Assembly: GCA_020845895.1 (NCBI GenBank)
Contig: JADLEX010000036.1
Span: 1-64,000, forward strand
Reading direction: 5' to 3'
From: Deltaproteobacteria bacterium
GTDB taxonomy: Bacteria; Lernaellota; Lernaellaia; JACKCT01
Length of the DNA stretch: 64,000 bases
Positions 34,725 to 41,941 of the stretch are shown in pieces. The notes below the pieces were generated by a model. That model did not search any database. It was not told the DNA's origin and saw only the letters and a list, made by a program, of their open reading frames with translations. Positions within the stretch are counted from its first letter, which is position 1. Every line of letters starts with the position of its first letter. The position numbers and the translations under genes were made by a program.

Positions 34725-35441
34725 TCAAGCGGGGGACCGCTCGAAAAACGTCAGCACGCCCGTGAGCTGGTCGGCGAAAAACGTCGAATCCTCGTCGCCC
34801 CGCTCCCGCAACCGCGCGCACGCTTCATCGAAACGTCCGCGAGCGCGTTCGTCGCCGGAAAGAATCGCGGCGATCGCCATATAGCCCGCGTTCATGTCCT
34901 CGAACGCGGCGGACCCCGCTTCGAACGCCGCGTTGCGGGCGAGTTCGAACGCCTTGCCCGCAGGTTCATACTCTTCCATCGCCAAATATGCCGCGCCCAC
35001 GACCCACTGCGCCGCGGACATCTTTTCGGCATCGACCCCCAGTTCCATCGCGAGACGCACGTGCAGGTACGCGGCGTCGAGGGCGATGTGGTTCGTCGTG
35101 TCGGTCGTGACGATCAGCGCGTCGTCCCACGCGGGCCAAGCGAAGCTCGCGAGGTTGTAGGAGAGCGACATGGCTTTTTGTCGCAGGGCGCGGGCGGTTT
35201 CGGCATCGGATTCGTCCATCGCCTTTTGCAGACAGAAGTGGATACCCGCCTGTGAGGCGAGAATCACCATCGGAAGGTCTTTTTCCTTCCAGTACCAATC
35301 TTTCACGAGATCGAGAAACAGACCGGCGGCGTCGATCGGCGAAGCCGCGTTGATGATGAACTCGGCGGCTTTGCGGCTGTCGCCCGCGTTCATGAGACGT
35401 TTGGCCTCGGCGAGCACGTCTTTTCGTCGATCGTCTTCCAT
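34725..35441 (-). CDS. Soluble helical protein, unknown function
   Basis: The protein has 238 residues from the ATG at 35441; a longer in-frame start at 35471 exists. It has no signal peptide. The sequence is Ala/Glu/Asp-rich and helical, with TPR-like helix pairs such as AAYLAMEEYEPAGKAFELARNAAFEAG. I recognise no family. The position beside secreted proteases may be incidental. It could be a cytoplasmic adaptor, but nothing specific supports that. Confidence 0.65.
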   Translation of the reverse strand: MEDDRRKDVLAEAKRLMNAGDSRKAAEFIINAASPIDAAGLFLDLVKDWYWKEKDLPMVILASQAGIHFCLQKAMDESDAETARALRQKAMSLSYNLASFAWPAWDDALIVTTDTTNHIALDAAYLHVRLAMELGVDAEKMSAAQWVVGAAYLAMEEYEPAGKAFELARNAAFEAGSAAFEDMNAGYMAIAAILSGDERARGRFDEACARLRERGDEDSTFFADQLTGVLTFFERSPA

Positions 35442-35527
35442 GCGCTTTCCCCGGGTTGAGAAGGACGTCACGCTAGCCGACGGGCGTCGCCAATGCCATG
35501 AGCATTTTCACGAAACGCAGACCGCCG

Positions 35528-37057
35528 TCAGCAGCTACAGCCGCCCGTGTTGTCGTCGTCATCGCCGCCCGTTGCGTCGCCATCCGCGTCGTCGTCCTCG
35601 GCGTCATCGTCCGCGACGTCATCGTCGGTGGCGTCGTCATGCGATGCGTCGTCATCCGGATACCAGTCGTCGTCGGCGTCGTCGTCGGTGTCGTCATCGC
35701 CGGGGATCGTGGTCGTCGTCGTTGGTGACGTAGTTGTTGTCGTCGGCGCGGTCGTGGTGGTCGTGGTCGTGGGAGTCGTCGTGGTGGTCGTTGAGGAGTT
35801 CAACCAGGGTTCGATGCCGAGATCCCAAGAGCGGCTGAACTTTCCGAACTCGTCCGTGCCGTTCATGTTGGTGCACCACGCGCTGCCGCCGTAAAGCTGG
35901 CCCACGACCAGCATGTCGTCGTTGAAGAGCGGCGAGCCCGATGAACCGCCCTCGGTCGATCCGTCCGTGTAGCGGACTTCCCAGAAGTTCGTGTCGCCTC
36001 CGACCTGATCGCCGAAGGTGATGCGCTTCCACGCGCCGTCCGGATGATGGACGACGGTGATGTCCTCGCCCGACGCGAGCGCGTCGGTGGTCCAGCCCAG
36101 ATAGGTCGGTCCCGCAGGTGGGTCCTCGTCGAGCAGAAAGAGGGCGAAATCGGACTGCGAGCTGTGCGCGAGCATCTCGGAGCCCGCCGAGTTCGGCAGG
36201 GTCACCGGATTGGGAACCGACCCGTCGCACGAACTCGTATGGTAATTCCACACGACGATGATGGCGTCGGCTTCCTGCTGCGTGTTCATGCAGTGGTTCG
36301 CCGTGAGGAAGTACGGGGCCAGCGACCCCGAGACATCGGAGAGCAGGCTGCCCGTGCAGATAAAAGTGCCCCACGGATCGGCGAGCCAAATCCAGCCCAC
36401 GCCCTTTTTTACCGCGTTGCCGTCGGTGAAGCAGGTGGGGTCCGAGTAGCAATCCTCCTCGGTCGCGAGGTCCTGAAGCGGCAGGATGTGCGAAATCTTA
36501 TCGATCAGGTTTGCCGGGGGCGCGTCGCCGGGCGTCACGACCTCGATCGTCATCCGGTCGCCGGGGACGATCGGCCCCCAGAAGTCGGCTGTCGTGGCCG
36601 TGCGCGTCGTCCGCACCATGCGGGCCACGCCATCCGCGCCGATCACCCAAATTTCTCCGCGCCGGACCGATCGCGTGAAGTGCGTGCGCAGGTACTCCGC
36701 ACCCGGCGACGAGATTTGCGCCATCCACGAAACGAGCCCGTCGGCGCGCGCGATCCGTGTCCAGTCGCCGGCATGGAGAGTCGGCGCATCGGCGTGAATG
36801 CCCGCGGGGGTGCGTTTGCCGCCGCGCGCCCAGACGCCTTCGCCGAGCTTCGCGACGCCGCGCGCGAGCGCCGCGTCACTGACGCGATGCTCCCGAAGCA
36901 CGGGTCGCCGCGCTTCCGCGAGGGGGGCGTAATCCGAGGTGGGGGTGGCGATCACTTTCGCGGGAGCGACGCGCATCGGCGCCGAGACGAATTCGTCCGC
37001 CATCGCGGGAAACGCCATGAAGAGGGACATCGCCAGAAGTAGGAATCGGGAAAGCAT
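35528..37057 (-). CDS. Secreted trypsin-like (lysyl-endopeptidase-like) protease with Thr linker, Asp stalk and GCSC end
   Basis: The protein has 509 residues from the ATG at 37057 (GAGG upstream). The signal ends PAMADE. A prodomain of about 170 residues precedes an S1-family protease with His255 (LTANHCM), Asp303 (QSDFALFLLD) and Ser373 (EGGSSGSPLF). HHPDGAWKRI matches the segment seen in Achromobacter-type lysyl endopeptidases. A poly-Thr/Pro linker of about 30 residues, likely glycosylated or extended, is followed by an acidic stalk and a final DNTGGCSC. It is the first of three consecutive paralogues on this strand. Self-processing followed by surface tethering through the tail is the simplest reading. 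Confidence 0.85.
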   Translation of the reverse strand: MLSRFLLLAMSLFMAFPAMADEFVSAPMRVAPAKVIATPTSDYAPLAEARRPVLREHRVSDAALARGVAKLGEGVWARGGKRTPAGIHADAPTLHAGDWTRIARADGLVSWMAQISSPGAEYLRTHFTRSVRRGEIWVIGADGVARMVRTTRTATTADFWGPIVPGDRMTIEVVTPGDAPPANLIDKISHILPLQDLATEEDCYSDPTCFTDGNAVKKGVGWIWLADPWGTFICTGSLLSDVSGSLAPYFLTANHCMNTQQEADAIIVVWNYHTSSCDGSVPNPVTLPNSAGSEMLAHSSQSDFALFLLDEDPPAGPTYLGWTTDALASGEDITVVHHPDGAWKRITFGDQVGGDTNFWEVRYTDGSTEGGSSGSPLFNDDMLVVGQLYGGSAWCTNMNGTDEFGKFSRSWDLGIEPWLNSSTTTTTTPTTTTTTTAPTTTTTSPTTTTTIPGDDDTDDDADDDWYPDDDASHDDATDDDVADDDAEDDDADGDATGGDDDDNTGGCSC

Positions 37058-37073
37058 CTGGGACCTCATGTCA

Positions 37074-37098
37074 GGTCGTTGGTCGTTGGTCGTTGGTC
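37074..37098. repeat. 7-base tandem repeat
   Basis: The unit GGTCGTT is repeated three and a half times in the gap between two protease genes. Confidence 0.7.
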
Positions 37099-37109
37099 AA
37101 AACACGCGA

Positions 37110-37178
37110 GTCATCCTGAGCGCAGCGAAGGATCTGGTCGGAGCGCGCCGCAAGATCCTTCGCTTCGCTCAGGATGAC
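37110..37178. repeat. Inverted-repeat element with 26-base arms
   Basis: Arms at 37110-37135 and 37153-37178 are complementary with one mismatch (CATCCTGAGCG...CGAAGGATC type). A single diverged arm recurs at 57554-57579. This is a widespread kind of bacterial intergenic palindrome, probably mobilised in trans. It fills most of the gap between the proteases. Confidence 0.8.
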
Positions 37179-37272
37179 AAACCGGCGTCATTCGCGTTCC
37201 CACACAGTTCGCCGGTGGTCTTTGTCGCCACGCCCGTCACGTCAGACCTCAAGCACCAACCCCCTCGCCCGC

Positions 37273-38592
37273 TCAACACCCGCAACAGCCGCCGTCGTCG
37301 TCGTTCTCAGCCTTCAGCGTGTCGCCGCCGTCGTCGTCATCGTCGTCATCGAGAATGGCGGGCGGATCGGCGGGGTCCTCGGGTTGCGGGTTGTCGTCGG
37401 CGTCGGGCCCGATGTAGTTCGCCAACCCGTCCGCATACGAGCGGCTGAGCTTGCCGTATTCATCGATCTCGTTCATGTCGGAACACGACGCGTAGCCGCC
37501 GAACAGTTGTCCGACGACCTGCTTGTTCGCGTTGAACAACGGCGCGCCCGACGAGCCGCCTTCCGTCGAACTCTCCGTATAGCGCACGAACCACCAGCTC
37601 GAATCGTCGCCTTCGAGCACGCCGTGCGAGATGCGCTTGAACGCCCCGCCGGGGTGGTGGATCACGGTGAGTTGTTCATCGCCGGCCAACGTGTCGGTCG
37701 ACCAGTCGAGGTACTCGGCCACGGACGGCGGGTCGTGGTCGAAACGCAGCAGCGCGAAGTCGGACTTGTACTCGCCGGTGCCGGTCATGTAATCGGCGCC
37801 GACATTGTCTTTGAGCTGCGAACTCGGGATGAGCGGGCCGTTGCAGGACTGCGTCTCGTAGTTCCAGTACGCCTGCACAGTCGAAGCCGTCGCCTGATTG
37901 CCGACGCAGTGATGCGCGGTCAGAAACCACGGAATGCCGGTGTTCTTCGCGTCGCCGATGAGCGAACCCGTGCACACGGCCGAGAAACCCTGCGCCTCGA
38001 ACTCGTAATAAGCCACGCCGCGACGAACACTTGCCCAGTCGTCCTCGCACACGGCGTCGATATAACAGCTCGCTTCCTTCGCGGGGCCGCGCACGTAGGC
38101 GAACAGATCCTCGAATCCGTGCGCGACGCGCACCACGCGCAGCGGCGGCGAATCCGCACCGCGCCAGCGCAGCAAAGCGGCTTCGCCTGGTGTCGCGGGC
38201 GACCAAGCTTCGGTCGTCTCGGCGAAACGCCCGGCCTCGATCGCGTGCGACTCGCCGTCCTCGCCTTCGATCGTCAGTTCGCCATCGACCGCTCCCGTCG
38301 CCCGCACCAGCACGCGCAGAAACCGCGCGCCGTCGGACACGACGACGGCCGTCCACTCGCCGCCCTCGCGCGTCCAGGGCGTGCGTTCGTCGATGTCGAT
38401 GTGCGCGCCGGTCACGTACATCTTGTCGGCACGCGCCGCGCGTTCGATTTCGAAGCGCGCGCGGGCGTCTTCGATGCGTTCGGGATCTATCCGCAGCGTC
38501 GCATTCAAGCCATGCCCGAAAGTCCACGTTGCGGCGCAAATCACCGCGGCGAGCGTGATCGCGATGATCCCTCGGCGCTTCAACAGCCGCAC
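37273..38592 (-). CDS. Trypsin-like protease paralogue with GCCGC end
   Basis: The protein has 439 residues from a GTG at 38592 that lies inside the last codons of the upstream protease gene, so translation is probably coupled. An N-terminal hydrophobic segment (IIAITLAAVICAATW) serves as signal or anchor. The S1 triad is His228 (TAHHCV), Asp278 (KSDFALLRFD) and Ser348 (EGGSSGAPLF), with the HHPGGAFKRI segment shared by all three paralogues. The stalk is short (DDDDDDDGG, a spacer, then DDD) and the end is GGCCGC. It lacks the Thr-rich linker of its neighbours. Probably a tethered serine protease; cleavage preference is not provable from sequence alone. Confidence 0.85.
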   Translation of the reverse strand: MRLLKRRGIIAITLAAVICAATWTFGHGLNATLRIDPERIEDARARFEIERAARADKMYVTGAHIDIDERTPWTREGGEWTAVVVSDGARFLRVLVRATGAVDGELTIEGEDGESHAIEAGRFAETTEAWSPATPGEAALLRWRGADSPPLRVVRVAHGFEDLFAYVRGPAKEASCYIDAVCEDDWASVRRGVAYYEFEAQGFSAVCTGSLIGDAKNTGIPWFLTAHHCVGNQATASTVQAYWNYETQSCNGPLIPSSQLKDNVGADYMTGTGEYKSDFALLRFDHDPPSVAEYLDWSTDTLAGDEQLTVIHHPGGAFKRISHGVLEGDDSSWWFVRYTESSTEGGSSGAPLFNANKQVVGQLFGGYASCSDMNEIDEYGKLSRSYADGLANYIGPDADDNPQPEDPADPPAILDDDDDDDGGDTLKAENDDDGGCCGC

Positions 38593-40046
38593 CCGCCATC
38601 GTCGTCGTCGTCGTCATCGTCATCGCCGGATGCGTCGTCATCGGTCGGCGCGGTGTCATCGTCGTCCGACTGATCGTCGTCGGGGAACCAGTCGTCGTCG
38701 TCATCCGCGTCGTCATCGGTATCGTCGTCGGGCGGGATGGTCGTGGTGGTCGTGGTCGAGGGTTCGCCGTTGTTCAGGAATTCACTCGCGCCGAGGTCGT
38801 AATCGCGGCTGAATTTGCCGAACTGGTCGGTGCCCTGCCGCCACCAGCAGTACGACGTGCCGGTCGAAAGCTGCCCCACGACGAACTTGTCGGAATTGAG
38901 CAGCGCCGAGCCCGACGAACCCTGTTCGGTGTTGGCCTCGGTGTAGCCCACGTTCCACTTGTTGCCCCAGTCGCCGTCCTCGAATCCGAACGCGATGCGT
39001 TTCCACGATCCGGCCGGATGATGCACGACGCTGATGAGTTCGTCCGTCGCGAGAGGCTCGGTCGTCCATCCCAGCGCCACGGAGCCGGCGGGCGGCTGTT
39101 CGTGCAGCAGCACCAGCGCGTAATCGGACTGCGCGTTCGACGCCTTGAAGTCGGAGCCGCTGGTCGCGGGCGTCGTTTGCAGCGCCGGCACCGCGCCGTT
39201 GCAGACGGAGGTTTCATAGCGGAAGTACGCCACCAGACTCTCGGCCTCGCCCTGATCGCCCATGCAGTGATTCGCGGTGAGCAGCCACGGTTGGCCGGTT
39301 TGCGCCGTGTCCGCGAGCAGGTTGCCCGTGCACAACCACTGACCGAAGCCCGACCCCACCGTGATGAGGGCGAGGGCGCTCTGGACGTCGGCGTATTCGT
39401 CGTAGCAGGTCGGGTCGAGGTGGCAGTCCTGCTCTTTGGGTTCGATGCGGAAGTCGACATCGCCATGCACCATGCGATCGACGCGAAGGTCGGCGGGCAT
39501 GTGCGCGGAAACGACCTCGATGGTGGTCGTGTCGCCGAAGGTCAACGCACCCCACGCGCCGGGTTCCGATGGGCTCTGGCGGCGGTCAACGACGTCCTGC
39601 ATCTGCCGGTCGTCGTTGCCCCACGCGCGCACCGCGTAGCCGAGAGTGCGCGGCGACACCGCGAAGTGAGGACGCACAAACACCGCGCCTTCGCTGCGGA
39701 TCGACGCGACCCAGCGTGATGCCCGGGTCGCGCTCGGCACTTCCGTCCAATCGAGCGGTTTCGACGCGTCCACATCGACGATCACGCCGATCTCGTAGCG
39801 ACGCTCGTCGCTCGATTCCGCCGCGCCCGCGCGGGCGCGCTCGAGACGTTCACGCTCGATCTCGCGGGCGGGAAGGTCGCCCAGCTCGGGCGCAGGACGC
39901 TCCGCGGGCACGGGTCCATCATTCATCACATACGATTCGGCGCGCACCGCGCCCTCGGCCGAATCGTCCGTTGCCGCCTGCCAGATGCCGTAGCTCGCGA
40001 GCGCGAGCGCAAAGATCACCACCCATGACCATAGACCGCGATTCAC
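38580..40046 (-). CDS. Trypsin-like protease paralogue with Thr linker, Asp stalk and GCGC end
   Basis: The protein has 488 residues from GTG 40046, which has GAAGGAGAG 6-7 bases upstream; a longer frame to 40124 is unlikely. The N-terminal helix (WSWVVIFALALASYGIW) is a signal or anchor. The triad is His260 (LTANHCM), Asp308 (QSDYALVLLH) and Ser378. The motif around the nucleophile is EQGSSGSALL instead of EGGSSGSPL, so the Gly before the oxyanion loop and the Pro after it are altered and activity or specificity may have shifted. The protein ends with a Thr6 linker, a long DDDx stalk and GGCGC. It heads the protease tandem. Confidence 0.83.
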   Translation of the reverse strand: MNRGLWSWVVIFALALASYGIWQAATDDSAEGAVRAESYVMNDGPVPAERPAPELGDLPAREIERERLERARAGAAESSDERRYEIGVIVDVDASKPLDWTEVPSATRASRWVASIRSEGAVFVRPHFAVSPRTLGYAVRAWGNDDRQMQDVVDRRQSPSEPGAWGALTFGDTTTIEVVSAHMPADLRVDRMVHGDVDFRIEPKEQDCHLDPTCYDEYADVQSALALITVGSGFGQWLCTGNLLADTAQTGQPWLLTANHCMGDQGEAESLVAYFRYETSVCNGAVPALQTTPATSGSDFKASNAQSDYALVLLHEQPPAGSVALGWTTEPLATDELISVVHHPAGSWKRIAFGFEDGDWGNKWNVGYTEANTEQGSSGSALLNSDKFVVGQLSTGTSYCWWRQGTDQFGKFSRDYDLGASEFLNNGEPSTTTTTTIPPDDDTDDDADDDDDWFPDDDQSDDDDTAPTDDDASGDDDDDDDDDGGCGC

Positions 40047-40181
40047 GATGTCTCTCCTTCGTGGCCGAAATCCGGGCGTCATGAGGCGCGCAAACCGACG
40101 CGTCGGCATGCCCCCGCCCGACAAGCCGCCGGATCATGCCGCGTTCGCCGGGTCAAGGCAAGGATTTTTCCGTTTCGTACG

Positions 40182-41198
40182 TCATCGTACGGGGCGGCCC
40201 AGAATGCGCTCGTAAAGGTAGAGCGCGACTCCGACGCCGAAGCCGATCACAGAGTAGACGTACGCGAACGAATGCATGAAGACGAAGCCGACGAGTCGGA
40301 CGAACCCCAGGTGACGCAGCGCACATCGCCAAAGCGACGCGTTGAGCGAAAGATAGGCGACGGCGGCGACTGCCGGGCCAAACCACGCGTTTTGCGGCAA
40401 CAGCACCCACAAGGCGGCAAGCGAGAGCGGGAACACGAGCACGAGCAGGATCGCGGCGGCGATGTTCGTCGCGCGCAGGTTGAGGTCCGAATAGAACACG
40501 TTTCGCCGGGCCATGAGCAGCGTCCAAGGCACGGCGCGATCCCAAAAATCGGAACGGACGAGGCTGGCGAACGTGTACGCCTTGAGGTGGCGCACCTGCA
40601 TGTCGGGGTCCAGCTCGATGCGTCGTCCCGCCGACGTCAGCCGGTATCCTAGTTCAATGTCTTCCACGGAACTCGCCCGGTAGCTCTCGTCGAATCCTCC
40701 GGACTCGCGAAAAACCTGGGTGCGGATTGCGCCGCAGCCGCACCAGAAACTGTGCGCGTGTCGGCTCGACGTGACGTGCGTGTGATGGTGAACGAGGTTT
40801 TTGTAAACGCTCGCGAAGTGACCATCCCCCGGTAACGGCGTGTAAGCGCCGAAGCACGCGTCGGGACCGTCGGGGCGCTCCAGAGTGGCGACCGCACGTT
40901 CGATCGTGTCCGGCAACACCTCGACGTCGGCATCGAGGAACATCAGCACCGGTGCCTCGGTATCCCCGGCGCCCCGGTTGCGCGAAACGGCGGCCCCGCT
41001 GCGGCGTTCGTTGGACAGGGCGATCACGCCTTCGTGGCGGGCGACGATGGACGCCGAATCGTCCGTCGAGCCGTCGTCCACGGCGACGATCTGCGTGCCC
41101 GGCGGGGAGTGCGCGAGGATCGTCGCGAGCGTCGCGCCGATGGTCGCCGAGGCGTTGTGGTAGGGAATGACGACGCGCACCCGGGCGACCTCGGTCAT
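40182..41198 (-). CDS. Family 2 glycosyltransferase with C-terminal membrane helices
   Basis: The 338-residue protein has a GT-A fold: VVIPYHNASATIGATL at the start, VDDGSTDDS for nucleotide binding, and FLDADVEV as the metal-binding D-x-D. VEDIELGYRL supplies the ED acidic pair near the catalytic base. Three or four C-terminal helices anchor it in the inner membrane. It could extend the lipid-linked glycan started by the transferase at 13326, although the two loci are 27 kb apart. The donor sugar cannot be read from sequence. The Hpt gene lies just upstream on the same strand. Confidence 0.88.
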   Translation of the reverse strand: MTEVARVRVVIPYHNASATIGATLATILAHSPPGTQIVAVDDGSTDDSASIVARHEGVIALSNERRSGAAVSRNRGAGDTEAPVLMFLDADVEVLPDTIERAVATLERPDGPDACFGAYTPLPGDGHFASVYKNLVHHHTHVTSSRHAHSFWCGCGAIRTQVFRESGGFDESYRASSVEDIELGYRLTSAGRRIELDPDMQVRHLKAYTFASLVRSDFWDRAVPWTLLMARRNVFYSDLNLRATNIAAAILLVLVFPLSLAALWVLLPQNAWFGPAVAAVAYLSLNASLWRCALRHLGFVRLVGFVFMHSFAYVYSVIGFGVGVALYLYERILGRPVR

Positions 41199-41219
41199 GG
41201 CGTCGTCCGGCGCGCGGGA

Positions 41220-41585
41220 CTATCGACCGAGGATCTTTTGGTAGTCGGCTTCGAGTCGGCGATGAAGCTCCTGGAGCTCCCCGAGCAGCGCCTCGGCGCC
41301 ATCGAGTTTCCCGCTCTTGCCCTTGGTCTCCATGCGGTAGAACGCATCCTGGACCTGACCGAACCCCATGTTGCCGCTCATGCCCTTGAGGGCGTGCGCG
41401 ACGTAACAGACCCGTTCCGCGTCGCCGGAGGCGACCGCCTCCGCGAGCGAATCCATGTTCGGCGCGGCTTCCTGGAAGTAGCTCTCGAGCAATTCGTCGA
41501 TGAACGCGCGGTCGTCGCCGAAGCGCTCCATCATATCGTCGAGATTGATCAAGTCGAGCGTCGGCCCGATCTGCGCGTCACCCAT
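41220..41585 (-). CDS. Stand-alone histidine phosphotransfer (Hpt) protein
   Basis: This 121-residue protein starts at ATG 41585 with GGAGG upstream; a TTG at 41597 would add four residues. It is a four-helix Hpt domain with the phospho-accepting His64 in the canonical AHALKGMSGNMG motif. Stand-alone Hpt proteins shuttle phosphoryl groups between hybrid kinases and response regulators. Neither is adjacent: the nearest are the receiver-like protein at 1811 and the NtrY/NtrX pair at 49232, and NtrY-type kinases do not need an Hpt. The partner is unknown. Confidence 0.88.
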   Translation of the reverse strand: MGDAQIGPTLDLINLDDMMERFGDDRAFIDELLESYFQEAAPNMDSLAEAVASGDAERVCYVAHALKGMSGNMGFGQVQDAFYRMETKGKSGKLDGAEALLGELQELHRRLEADYQKILGR

Positions 41586-41752
41586 CACATCCTCCAACGG
41601 CCCTGGTCCTCAACCTCATCTGCAAAGTTCCCGGTCTCGCGCCGGTGCTCCGATCGCCCCGTGGCGAATTCGGCGACGGAGACGAGTGAAAGCATTATGA
41701 TCGAATCGCCCTATTTCCGACAGAGGCGGCGGAAAATGTTGTAATAACCTCT

Positions 41753-41786
41753 CGAACTTCTTCGAGGTCGATCTCGAAGAAGTTCG
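41753..41786. repeat. Perfect 14-base inverted repeat
   Basis: Arms at 41753-41766 and 41773-41786 (CGAACTTCTTCGAG and its complement) enclose a 6-base loop. It lies in the 356-base gap between the Hpt and flavocytochrome genes, with no T-run on either side. It could be an mRNA leader structure for the Hpt gene or a protein-binding site. Nothing else in that gap is recognisable. Confidence 0.7.
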
Positions 41787-41941
41787 GCGAAACGGGCCGT
41801 TCCCTGTGGCGGTCTTACAGAAATCGCCGTCGTTGCTCGCCGTCATCGGCCACCTCCACGTCCGACCGTCCGGTCAAGGCGTCGGTACGCTCGGGATCTT
41901 CTTCGCGTATCGGAACGGTCGGATTCGAGAACGAGCAAAAA

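Noticed and set aside
41753..41786. Rho-independent terminator
   Set aside because: No run of T follows the stem on either strand.
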